Source of the DNA: Cereibacter azotoformans
Lineage (GTDB): Bacteria; Pseudomonadota; Alphaproteobacteria; Rhodobacterales; Rhodobacteraceae
Direction of reading: 5' to 3'
NCBI GenBank assembly: GCA_017599285.1
Contig: JAGFXX010000001.1
Coordinates: forward strand, 682,001-746,000
DNA length: 64,000 nt
Below are positions 42,438 to 50,143 of this stretch, one piece after another. The stretch's first letter is position 1. Each line of letters begins with the position of its first letter. The notes under the pieces were generated by a model. That model did not search any database. It was not told the DNA's origin and worked only from the letters and a program-made list of their open reading frames with translations. Made by a program: the position numbers and the translations under genes.

Positions 42438-43210
42438 TGGCACGGGAGGTCGTGATCGAGGTGCGCGGGTTGAAGAACCAGTTCGGCCCGAACGTGATCC
42501 ACGAGGATCTGGATCTCGACATCTACCGGGGAGAGGTGCTGGGCATCGTCGGCGGCTCGGGCACGGGCAAGTCGGTGCTGCTGCGCTCGATCGTGGGCCT
42601 GCAGGCGCCGCGCGCGGGCAGCGTCCGGGTCTTTGGCGTGGATGTGCGCCAGGCGCCGAGGGCCGAGATGGCCAGGGTCGAGAACCGCTGGGGCGTGATG
42701 TTCCAGGACGGGGCTCTCTTCTCCTCGCTCACGGTGCGCGAGAATGTCGAGGCGCCCATGCGCGAGCGGACGGACCTCGATCCCGAGACCCGCCGCGCGC
42801 TGGCCGACCTGAAGATCGCCATGGTCGGGCTGCCGCCCAAGGCACGCACGCTCTTTCCGTCGGAGCTGTCGGGGGGGATGCGCAAGCGGGCCGGGCTGGC
42901 GCGGGCGCTCGCGCTCGATCCCGAGATCCTCTTTCTCGACGAGCCGACGGCCGGCCTCGATCCGATCGGCGCCTCGGAGTTCGACGCGCTGATCCGCAAC
43001 CTGCAGACATCCCTTGGACTGACCGTGTTTCTCGTGACGCACGATCTCGATACGCTGCATGCAACCTGCGACCGCATCGCGGTTCTGGCAGAAAGGAAAG
43101 TTCTGGTGACGGGAACCATCCGCGAGCTGATGGAGGTGGACCACCCCTGGGTGCGCGACTATTTCCACGGGCCGCGCGCCCATGCGGCGCTGCTGGCGGC
43201 GGAGGGCTGA
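42437..43210 (+). CDS. mlaF: MlaF-type lipid ABC transporter ATPase
   Basis: 257 residues. Walker A GGSGTGKSVLLRSIVG, Q-loop VMFQDGALFSSLTV (the MlaF-specific context), signature LSGGMRKRAGLARALALDP, Walker B EILFLDEPTAGLDPI and H-loop THDLDTL. C-terminal extension WVRDYFHGPRA is as in MlaF. Powers the MlaE permease. Confidence 0.94.
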   Translation: MAREVVIEVRGLKNQFGPNVIHEDLDLDIYRGEVLGIVGGSGTGKSVLLRSIVGLQAPRAGSVRVFGVDVRQAPRAEMARVENRWGVMFQDGALFSSLTVRENVEAPMRERTDLDPETRRALADLKIAMVGLPPKARTLFPSELSGGMRKRAGLARALALDPEILFLDEPTAGLDPIGASEFDALIRNLQTSLGLTVFLVTHDLDTLHATCDRIAVLAERKVLVTGTIRELMEVDHPWVRDYFHGPRAHAALLAAEG

Positions 43211-43213
43211 GCG

Positions 43214-44179
43214 ATGGAGACGCGCGCGCGCTATGTGCTGATCGGGATCTTCACGCTGCTGAGCATTCTCGCCACGCTTGGCTTTCTTCTGTGGCTCGCC
43301 AAGGTGGAACTGGACCGCACCTACGCGGAATATGACATCCTCTTCACCAGCGTGGAGGGACTGGGGCGGGCCAGCCCGGTGCGCTACAACGGCGTGGATG
43401 TGGGCGAGGTGCTGACGATCGAGGTGGACGAGGAGGATTCGTCGCTGGTGCGGGTGCGGATCCAGCTCGCAGCCACCACCCCGGTGCGGACCGACACGCG
43501 GGCGCAGGTGGCCTCGCAGGGGGTGACGGGCGTCTCTTATGTCGCGCTCTCGGGCGGCGCGGCCCCGGAGCCGCTTCAGGCCGAAGAGGGCCAGTGGCCC
43601 CCGGTGATCCCCTCGGAACGCTCGGCCGTGCAGGCCCTGACCGCCGATGCCCCCACGCTGCTGGCCGAGGCGATCGCGCTTCTGAAGGACATCCAGACCT
43701 TCACCGGCCCCGAGAACCGGGCCGCTGTCGAAAGCATCCTGACCAACGCCGACGCCTCGGTGCAGAACATCGCGGCCATCACGCGGGACGCGTCCGAGGC
43801 CACCGCGCGGCTGAACGACTTCACCGCCCGGCTCGACACGATGGCGGATCGCGCCGAAGAGGCGCTTGCCACGCTCGAGACCGCGCTCGAGGAAGGGCAA
43901 GGGGCGGCCTCGGCGGCCCGTGACACGTTCGAATCGGTCAACCGGGTGGTGGATCAGGATGTGCCGCCGATGCTTGCCCAGATCCGCAGCGCGGTCGCCG
44001 GGATCGAGCAATCCGTTGCGGGCATCCGCAACTTCGCCGACAACGGGCTGCCGCAATACGCCAGCCTCGCCGCCGAGACCCGCCGGACGGTCACGAACTT
44101 CAACTCGCTGATCGCCCAGATCTCGCGCGATCCGGCACGGTTCTTCCTCGGCAACCAGACCCCGTCCTACAGGAGATGA
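43214..44179 (+). CDS. mlaD: MCE-domain protein MlaD (lipid-binding periplasmic component)
   Basis: 321 residues. N-terminal membrane anchor (about 7-29), MCE domain (ILFTSVEGLGRASPVRYNGV, then GEVLTI; TDTRAQVASQGVTGVSYVAL), then a long coiled-coil tail of about 180 residues (NADASVQNIAAITRDASEAT and others). The tail is longer than in E. coli MlaD and resembles PqiB/LetB- or Mce-type proteins with helical extensions that may span the periplasm. Four bp after mlaF and 4-nt overlap region with the lipoprotein gene. Confidence 0.9.
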   Translation: METRARYVLIGIFTLLSILATLGFLLWLAKVELDRTYAEYDILFTSVEGLGRASPVRYNGVDVGEVLTIEVDEEDSSLVRVRIQLAATTPVRTDTRAQVASQGVTGVSYVALSGGAAPEPLQAEEGQWPPVIPSERSAVQALTADAPTLLAEAIALLKDIQTFTGPENRAAVESILTNADASVQNIAAITRDASEATARLNDFTARLDTMADRAEEALATLETALEEGQGAASAARDTFESVNRVVDQDVPPMLAQIRSAVAGIEQSVAGIRNFADNGLPQYASLAAETRRTVTNFNSLIAQISRDPARFFLGNQTPSYRR

Positions 44180-44181
44180 CG

Positions 44182-44787
44182 ATGCGTGCCCTGACCCGTT
44201 CCACACTCCTCGTTGCGACCCTGATGCTGGCGGGCTGCGGTGCCGTCACGTCGCTCTCGCGCGCCTCCGAGCAGCTCGACACCTACACCCTGTCGCCCCT
44301 GCCCGGACCGGGAGGCGGCGGCGCGCGTCATGTCGTGGTCGAGCCGGTGACGGCCGGCGGGGCCCTGTCCACGGACCGGATCCTGATCAAGCCCTCGCGC
44401 GTGCAGGCGCAGTATCTGCCCGATGCGCGCTGGTCGGACCCGGCTCCGGCGCTGGTGCAGACGCTGCTGGTGGGCTCTCTCCAGAATGCCGGCGGCTTCC
44501 GGCTTGTGGCGCGCGAGGCCGCGGGACTGATCCCCGACTACACGCTGATGACCGAACTGCGCGACTTCCAGGCCGAGGCCCCTCCCGGCGCGACTCCGGT
44601 TGTCCGGGTCGCCATGGTCCTGACGCTGATCCGCGAGTCCGACCGGAGCGTGGCCTCCAGCCGGCGCGTCGAGGCCGTGGCGCAGGCCGCCTCCGACACG
44701 ACGGGCGATGTCGTCGTGGCCTTCGAGGCGGCGGTGACGCAGGCGCTGGGGCAGGCGATCGGCTGGGCGCGGGCGCAGGCGCGCTGA
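44182..44787 (+). CDS. ABC-type transport auxiliary lipoprotein (PqiC-like)
   Basis: 201 residues. Signal peptide with lipobox LMLAGCGAV (Cys about residue 20), then the auxiliary-component domain: LDTYTLSPLPG, RILIKPSRVQAQYLPDARWS, LLVGSLQNAGGFRLVAREAA, LMTELRDFQAE and VRVAMVLTLIRESDRSV. Family members (PqiC and relatives) sit in the outer membrane and complete MCE systems. AGGAG precedes the ATG at 44182 by six bases; an in-frame ATG at 44176 inside the mlaD stop is less well spaced. Last gene of mlaE-mlaF-mlaD-lipoprotein. Confidence 0.88.
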   Translation: MRALTRSTLLVATLMLAGCGAVTSLSRASEQLDTYTLSPLPGPGGGGARHVVVEPVTAGGALSTDRILIKPSRVQAQYLPDARWSDPAPALVQTLLVGSLQNAGGFRLVAREAAGLIPDYTLMTELRDFQAEAPPGATPVVRVAMVLTLIRESDRSVASSRRVEAVAQAASDTTGDVVVAFEAAVTQALGQAIGWARAQAR

Positions 44788-44901
44788 GCCGGGCCGGGCG
44801 CATGTCGTTTTCTGGCGGCAAGCGCCGGAATCGTTGCCGGGCGCGGCCTCGAAAAGCGTCATAAGGACGCAAAAGGGCAGCCGGCTTTTGGAGGATGGGC
44901 G

Positions 44902-46443
44902 ATGAACGAGGTCACGGCACGCAGGGCGCGGGGTGGCGGCGGATCGGCGCGGCGGGCGGAGAGGACGGCGGTCAGCCTCGAGACGGCCCGATTCATCACC
45001 CGCAACATCCCGAACTTCGAAATCCTGAACGAGGAGGCGCTCCAGATCATCGAGTGGAACGCCGAGACGGTCCTCGAGGAGATCGGCGTCAACTTCCTCG
45101 AGAATCCGGCGGCTTTGCAACGGTGGCGCGACGCTGGCGCCGATGTGCGCGGCGAGCGGGTGCATATTCCCCGAGGGCTGGCGCGCAAGCTCTGCGCGAC
45201 GGCGCCGTCGAGCTTCACCCAGCACGCCCGCAACCCCGCCCGCAATGTCGAGATCGGCGGGCGCAGCCTCGTCCTCGCCCCCGTCTATGGCCCGCCCTTC
45301 GTGCGCGACCACGAGGGCGGGCGGCGCTACGCCACGATGGAGGACTTCCGAAACTTCGTGAAGCTTGGCTACATGTCGAAGTGGCTGCACCATTCCGGCG
45401 GCACGGTCTGCGAGCCGACCGACGTGCCGGTGAACAAGCGTCACCTCGACATGCTCCATGCCCACATGACGCTCTCGGACAAGCCCTTCATGGGCTCCGT
45501 CACCGAACCGTCGCGGGCCGAGGATTCGGTCGAGATGGCCAAGCTCCTGTTCGGCGCGGAGTTCGTCGATCAGAACACGGTCATGACCTCGCTCGTGAAC
45601 ATCAACTCGCCGCTCACCTTCGACGCGACCATGATGGGCGCGCTTGAGGTCTATGCGGCGGCCAATCAGGCGGCCATCGTCTCGCCCTTCATCGTGGGCG
45701 GTGCCATGGCCCCGGTGACGGTGGCGGGGACGCTGACCCAGGTGCTGGCCGAGGTGCTGGCCGGCGTGGCCTACAGCCAGCTCATCCGCCCCGGTGCCCC
45801 GGTGATCTTCGGCGCCTTCGTGACCTCGATCGACATGAACTCGGGCGCCCCCACCTTCGGCACGCCCGAGGCCGCCCACATCACCTACGGAGCCGGCCAG
45901 CTCGCCCGTCGGCTGGGTCTGCCCTACCGCTCGGGCGGCTCGTTCTGCGGCTCGAAGTTGCCGGATGCGCAGGCCGCCTATGAGACGGCCAACTCGCTCA
46001 ACGTGGCGCTCATGTCGGGCGTGAACTTCATGCTCCACGCCTGCGGGTGGCTCGAGGGCGGGCTCGTCTCCTCCTACGAAAAGTTCATAATGGATGCCGA
46101 CCAGCTGGGCACGCTGCATCATCTGGCGCAGGGCGTGGCGGTGGATGCGAACGGGCAGGGGATGGATGCGATCCGCGAAGTGGGTCCCGGCGGCCATTAT
46201 CTCGGCTGTGCCCACACGCAGGCCAACTTCAAGTCGGCCTTCTGGCGCTCGGACCTGTTCGACTACAAGCCCTTCGAGACGTGGGAGGAAGAAGGCGCGC
46301 GCGACACCGAAGTGCTTGCGGCCGCCCGGGTGAAGAAGCTTCTGGCCGACTACCAGAGGCCCGCACTCGACGAGGCGGTGGCCGAATCCCTCTCCGCCTA
46401 TGTGGCGCGCAAGAAGGAGGCGGCTCCCGACGCCTTCATCTGA
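44902..46443 (+). CDS. MttB-family (non-pyrrolysine) methyltransferase
   Basis: 513 residues, trimethylamine:corrinoid methyltransferase family (PF06253): IIEWNAETVLEEIGVNFLEN at the start, VYGPPFVRDHEGGRRYATME, GSVTEPSRAEDSVEMAKLLF, SPFIVGGAMAPVTVAGTLTQ, YRSGGSFCGSKLPDAQAAYE and GPGGHYLGCAHTQANFKSAF. There is no in-frame amber codon, so it belongs to the large group without pyrrolysine, some of which demethylate glycine betaine or related amines. The N-terminus has an Arg/Gly-rich extension. A GGAGG-like site precedes ATG 44902. No corrinoid protein gene lies next to it. Confidence 0.9.
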   Translation: MNEVTARRARGGGGSARRAERTAVSLETARFITRNIPNFEILNEEALQIIEWNAETVLEEIGVNFLENPAALQRWRDAGADVRGERVHIPRGLARKLCATAPSSFTQHARNPARNVEIGGRSLVLAPVYGPPFVRDHEGGRRYATMEDFRNFVKLGYMSKWLHHSGGTVCEPTDVPVNKRHLDMLHAHMTLSDKPFMGSVTEPSRAEDSVEMAKLLFGAEFVDQNTVMTSLVNINSPLTFDATMMGALEVYAAANQAAIVSPFIVGGAMAPVTVAGTLTQVLAEVLAGVAYSQLIRPGAPVIFGAFVTSIDMNSGAPTFGTPEAAHITYGAGQLARRLGLPYRSGGSFCGSKLPDAQAAYETANSLNVALMSGVNFMLHACGWLEGGLVSSYEKFIMDADQLGTLHHLAQGVAVDANGQGMDAIREVGPGGHYLGCAHTQANFKSAFWRSDLFDYKPFETWEEEGARDTEVLAAARVKKLLADYQRPALDEAVAESLSAYVARKKEAAPDAFI

Positions 46444-46837
46444 CCAACGCCGAGGGCTCTGTCCCGCCTCATGGCCCGGGTCAGAGCCCGTCCGGCCCGC
46501 GGGTGCGGAACTGTTTTTCGAACCGCCGGGAGTCCTGCGGCGGACCCTGAGGCTTTCTGGGCACAACCGCCCGTCGGATGAGCGTGCGGTTGACCGCTCT
46601 TGCGCCAGGGAGATGGCGCATGAACGCAAGAACCGGCTGACCATGCCTCAGGCTGACGGCGCGAAAGCTCCGGGAAGCGGCGCGTCGTCGGCATCGCATC
46701 CGGGCAAGATGGAACCAGTGTCAGAGCTGGCGTCCACATGCAGACCTGTCAGGAAACCTCGGGATGGTCTTTGAAACGTCAAGACGTTTCCCGATGTCGA
46801 GCGGCGGCGCCTGTGCGGCGCCTGCCCTTCGATTTAC
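46444..46837. other. 394-bp region without a recognised gene
   Basis: Between the methyltransferase stop and tRNA-Gly. Open frames on both strands lack family similarity and good starts. Contains the inverted repeat described at 46773-46790 and, on the minus strand beyond tRNA-Gly, GGCGCC-GCACA-GGCGCC, a possible tRNA terminator stem without a T run. Confidence 0.4.
46773..46790. repeat. Perfect inverted repeat, 8-bp arms
   Basis: GAAACGTC-AA-GACGTTTC in an otherwise unremarkable intergenic stretch. Too short a loop for a stable RNA hairpin of regulatory kind; could be a protein-binding dyad. No gene starts close by on either strand. Confidence 0.4.
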
Positions 46838-46912
46838 TGGAGCGGGCGATGAGATTCGAACTCACGACCCTTACCTTGGCAAGGTAATGCTCTACCCCTG
46901 AGCTACGCCCGC
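46838..46912 (-). tRNA. tRNA-Gly (GCC anticodon)
   Basis: 75 nt on the minus strand including encoded CCA: GCGGGCG/CGCCCGC acceptor, AGCTCAGGGGTAGAGC D-arm, TTGCCAA anticodon loop (GCC) and GTGAGTTCGAATCTCAT T-arm. It begins only 17 nt after the opgC stop on the same strand, so read-through from the opg operon is possible. Confidence 0.96.
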
Positions 46913-46929
46913 GCTCCGTGGGGCAGGTA

Positions 46930-48159
46930 TTAGCGGAGCGGCATGGCGGCTGCAAGGGGTTTTTCCTGTGTCTGCAGCGCGCCTTGCGAGGAAATCCCGG
47001 ACGATCTGGACAGAGCGTCCGAATCAGGATGAGGACGCCCATGGCCCTTCCAGCGATCGGCGAGCCACGCCACGCAGAACTGGATCGAGAGCCCGGCCGA
47101 CAGAAGGAACGTGTCGAGAAGGAAGCGGTTGCCCGCCACATCCTTCACCCCCTGCAGCACGAAGCAGAGGATCGTGCCGGTGGCGAACACCTGCAAGGCG
47201 TGGCGGCCCAGGAGTGCGAACGGCTCGGCCCAGCTGGACGCCGAGACCCGCCGCACCCAGACCAGCGTGCTCACGAGGTAGGCCAGCGCAAGGACATGCA
47301 GCAGGCGCGGAAGGCTGGCGAAGGTCTTGTCGAACGCCGTGATGTAGAAGGGCAGGCCGACCTGCCGGTTCAGGATCCACATGAAGTGGTTCATCGTCTC
47401 CTTGATGAGCGGCACCTTCAGCCAGAGCAGCGCAAGGATCAGATACCCCGCCGCCAGCGCCTGCAGCCACGGAAGGATCGGGACGAAGCGGCGGCCCTGC
47501 TTCATGGCAACCCCGGTCAGAAGGCCGAAGACGAAGATCACCTGCCAGGCCAGCGGATTGAAGAACCAGCCGCCGGGGTTGGGAAAGTTCGGAAGGTTCA
47601 GCCGGAACTGCCCCGTTACGATCCAGAAGAGAATCGAGCCCGCCAGCAGGATCCGCGGCCAGCGCAGCGCGCCGATTATGAGAAGCGGCGTGGCCAGCAG
47701 CAGCACCGCATAGAGCGGCAGGATGTTGGTGTAGCCGAGCTGGTGCGTCAGCGCCGGCACGCCGATCAGGAAGCCCAGAGGCTTCTGAAACAGCACCCAG
47801 ACCTGATTCTCATGCAGAAGCTGCGGAGCGGCAAACCAGAGGGCAAAGGCCGCCGATATGGCGATCGCCCAGGCGGTCGTCAGCAGGTGAACGAGGTAGA
47901 GGGTCCAGCTCCGCCGCCAGATCCTGCGCGCCCCGGCCCAGTTGGCCCGGTGCAGCCCCTTGGAATAGGCAAGCCCCGCCGCAATGCCCGACATCAGGAC
48001 GAAGCCCTCGGCCGCGTCCGAGAAGCCAAAGTTCCGGTTGGTGAATTTCTCCCACACCGTTCCCGGCACATGGTTGATGAAGATCATCACCAGTGCGAGG
48101 CCGCGGAACATGTCGAGCCGCTTGTCCCGTCCCGGAGCGACATGTGGCTGGTCAGGCAT
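46930..48159 (-). CDS. opgC: OpgC, periplasmic glucan acyl (succinyl) transferase
   Basis: 409 residues with about ten membrane segments. N-terminal signature RLDMFRGLALVMIFINHVPG is the OpgC/acyltransferase start, followed by TNRNFGFSDAAEGFVLMSGI. In R. sphaeroides OpgC adds succinyl groups to osmoregulated periplasmic glucans; E. coli OpgC does the same. The start overlaps opgH by 8 nt. C-terminal 30 residues (HPDSDALSRSSGISSQGALQ) are Ser-rich and probably cytosolic. Last gene of opgGIHC. Confidence 0.92.
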   Translation of the reverse strand: MPDQPHVAPGRDKRLDMFRGLALVMIFINHVPGTVWEKFTNRNFGFSDAAEGFVLMSGIAAGLAYSKGLHRANWAGARRIWRRSWTLYLVHLLTTAWAIAISAAFALWFAAPQLLHENQVWVLFQKPLGFLIGVPALTHQLGYTNILPLYAVLLLATPLLIIGALRWPRILLAGSILFWIVTGQFRLNLPNFPNPGGWFFNPLAWQVIFVFGLLTGVAMKQGRRFVPILPWLQALAAGYLILALLWLKVPLIKETMNHFMWILNRQVGLPFYITAFDKTFASLPRLLHVLALAYLVSTLVWVRRVSASSWAEPFALLGRHALQVFATGTILCFVLQGVKDVAGNRFLLDTFLLSAGLSIQFCVAWLADRWKGHGRPHPDSDALSRSSGISSQGALQTQEKPLAAAMPLR

Positions 48160-49939
48160 GGATCACCGCCATCGAGGACGAGGCTTCCGGCGCCGGCTCC
48201 TGCTCCCAGTCGGCGAAGATCGTCTGGTGTGCCAGAAGCACCGGCGTCGGAGCCAACTCGAGCGGCATGGTGAACAGCGCCGAGCGGCTGCGTTTGGAGG
48301 TGACCGAGATCACGAGCGGAGACAGGATCATGGGAATGGCGACCGGAAGCAGCCAGGGCACGAGGCCCGGCGCGAAGTAATAGGTGGCTCCAAGCCCGGC
48401 GACGCCCCAGGTCACGATCCAGTGGCTTGCCATCCAGGCCTGTCCGAACGAGAGGCTGCCGTCGCCTCGGTTGTTCGTGGGCCAGCCGCCGTCGCGGCCA
48501 AGCAGAACCTGAAGCACCGAGCGGGTCTGGAAGGCCATGAGGATCGGCGCGATGACGCTGGAAAAGACCAGTTCGGCCAGGGTCGAGACCAGTACCCGGA
48601 CGGGTCCCCCGAAGCCGGCCGCGCGGCCCGAGGCGATCGCCTCGATGGCGATCATCAGCTTGGGCAGCAACAGAAGGCCGAAGATGCCGACGGCCAGACC
48701 GATCGCCTTCCAGGTCTCATCCGACGGAAAGACCGGGAACGGCCAGTAGGGCACGGGGAAGTAGTCGAGCGGCGGTGCGAAGAACGGGGCGGCGATCGAG
48801 GCCGCGATGAACCCCAGCCAGAAGAGCGGGGCGATGTAGGACATGATGCCCTGCACGAAGACGAAGCGGTTCCACGCCCGCAGGCCCGGCGCGAGCAGGA
48901 TGCGCCCGTGCTGCAGGTTGCCCTGGCACCAGCGACGGTCCCGTTTGGCGTGATCGACCAGGTTCTCCGGCCCTTCCTCGTAGGATCCCCGGATGTCGTC
49001 GTCGAACCGGACGATCCAGCCGGCCCGCGCCAGAAGCGCCGCCTCGACGTAATCGTGGCTCATGACCGGGCCACCGAAGGGCGGCGGGCCCGACAGTTCG
49101 GGCAGGCCGCAGCTTTCGGCAAAGGCGCGCACGCGGACGATGGCGTTGTGGCCCCAGAACGGCCCGGTCTCGCCCTGCATCATGGCCAGGCCGCGGGCGA
49201 AGACCGGCGCGTGGAGCGCGGCCGAGAACTGCATCGACCGGCCGAAACGGGCCCGGGCCTTGGTCACGACGGGCAGCGTCTGCAAGAGGCCCAGCCGCGG
49301 TTCGGCCTCCATCCGGCGGACCATCTCCACCAGCGTCTCGCCTTCCATCAGGCTGTCCGCATCGAGGATCACGGCGAAGTCATAGGCGGCGCCGGACTTC
49401 TGGAAGAAATCCTCGATGTTGCCCGCCTTGCGACCGCGGTTCACCGCGCGGCGGCGGTAGAAGATGCGCCCCTCGGCGTCGCGCTCGCGCAGAAGGCGCA
49501 GGAACCAGAACCTCTCGCGCGCGGCGATGCCCTCGTCGCGCGTGTCCGAGAGGATGGCAAAGTCGAACATCCCGTGCCAGGGCGTGGCCGCCAGCGAGGC
49601 ATCCATTGCCGCGATCCGCGAGAAGGTTGCGACAGGATCCTCGTTATAGACCGGGACGAGGATGACCGTCCGGCCCGAGATCGGGGCGTCGGGATCCACA
49701 TTGGCCGGACGGCGGGGGCGCGTGAACAGGCCGAGCACGGCATGGGCGGCGCCCCAGCCGAGCCAGGAGGTCGAGACGAGGATCAGCACGCTCCGCGTGA
49801 TGTCCATCGCGTCGAGCCCGTCCGACGATCCGAACTGCAGGAAAAGAAAGAAGGCCCCGGCTGCCGCGGTGAGGCTGATTGCCGCCGCAACGAGACGCGA
49901 GGCCAACGTGACGGCGCGCAGGCGCCGTTGCGCGGACAT
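48152..49939 (-). CDS. opgH: OpgH, glucan glucosyltransferase for periplasmic glucans
   Basis: 595 residues, GT2 family. Two N-terminal membrane segments (about 7-30 and 45-68), a cytosolic catalytic domain with VILVPVYNEDPV, VILDADSLMEG (DxD), MSHDYVEAALLARAGW and DRRWCQGN (the Q/RxxRW acceptor motif), then several C-terminal membrane segments. Polymerises glucose from UDP-glucose into beta-glucan and moves it to the periplasm. It lacks the long N- and C-terminal cytosolic extensions of E. coli OpgH. Starts 3 bp after the opgI stop. Confidence 0.93.
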   Translation of the reverse strand: MSAQRRLRAVTLASRLVAAAISLTAAAGAFFLFLQFGSSDGLDAMDITRSVLILVSTSWLGWGAAHAVLGLFTRPRRPANVDPDAPISGRTVILVPVYNEDPVATFSRIAAMDASLAATPWHGMFDFAILSDTRDEGIAARERFWFLRLLRERDAEGRIFYRRRAVNRGRKAGNIEDFFQKSGAAYDFAVILDADSLMEGETLVEMVRRMEAEPRLGLLQTLPVVTKARARFGRSMQFSAALHAPVFARGLAMMQGETGPFWGHNAIVRVRAFAESCGLPELSGPPPFGGPVMSHDYVEAALLARAGWIVRFDDDIRGSYEEGPENLVDHAKRDRRWCQGNLQHGRILLAPGLRAWNRFVFVQGIMSYIAPLFWLGFIAASIAAPFFAPPLDYFPVPYWPFPVFPSDETWKAIGLAVGIFGLLLLPKLMIAIEAIASGRAAGFGGPVRVLVSTLAELVFSSVIAPILMAFQTRSVLQVLLGRDGGWPTNNRGDGSLSFGQAWMASHWIVTWGVAGLGATYYFAPGLVPWLLPVAIPMILSPLVISVTSKRSRSALFTMPLELAPTPVLLAHQTIFADWEQEPAPEASSSMAVIHA

Positions 49940-49942
49940 GGC

Positions 49943-50143
49943 TCAGAGCCCCGGCCTCGGGGCGCGGACCCCGAACAGCCGCAGCACCGACAGGAGGCCA
50001 GCGGCCGCCGGTTCGAGCTGCTGCTTGGGCATGGCACAGGGCGCGGCCGGAGGCGCGCCGAGCCGTTCGACAAGAGCCCCGGTATCCGGGAGCGGCGCAG
50101 CCTCAAGGGGCTCGGTCCGCAGGGAGTCGGCAGAGTGCAGCAT
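49943..50143 (-). CDS. opgI: OpgI, small protein between opgG and opgH
   Basis: 66 residues: MLHSADSLRTEPLEAAPLPD, then TGALVERLGAPPAAPCAMPK and QQLEPAAAGLLSVLRLFGVR and APRPGL. Its ATG overlaps the opgG stop by one base (TGATG), and its TGA is separated from the opgH ATG by three bases, so it is clearly translated as part of the operon. Pro/Ala-rich with one Cys and a short amphipathic helix near the end; no membrane segment or signal peptide. R. sphaeroides opgI lies in the same place and its function was undefined. I name it by position. Confidence 0.75.
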   Translation of the reverse strand: MLHSADSLRTEPLEAAPLPDTGALVERLGAPPAAPCAMPKQQLEPAAAGLLSVLRLFGVRAPRPGL

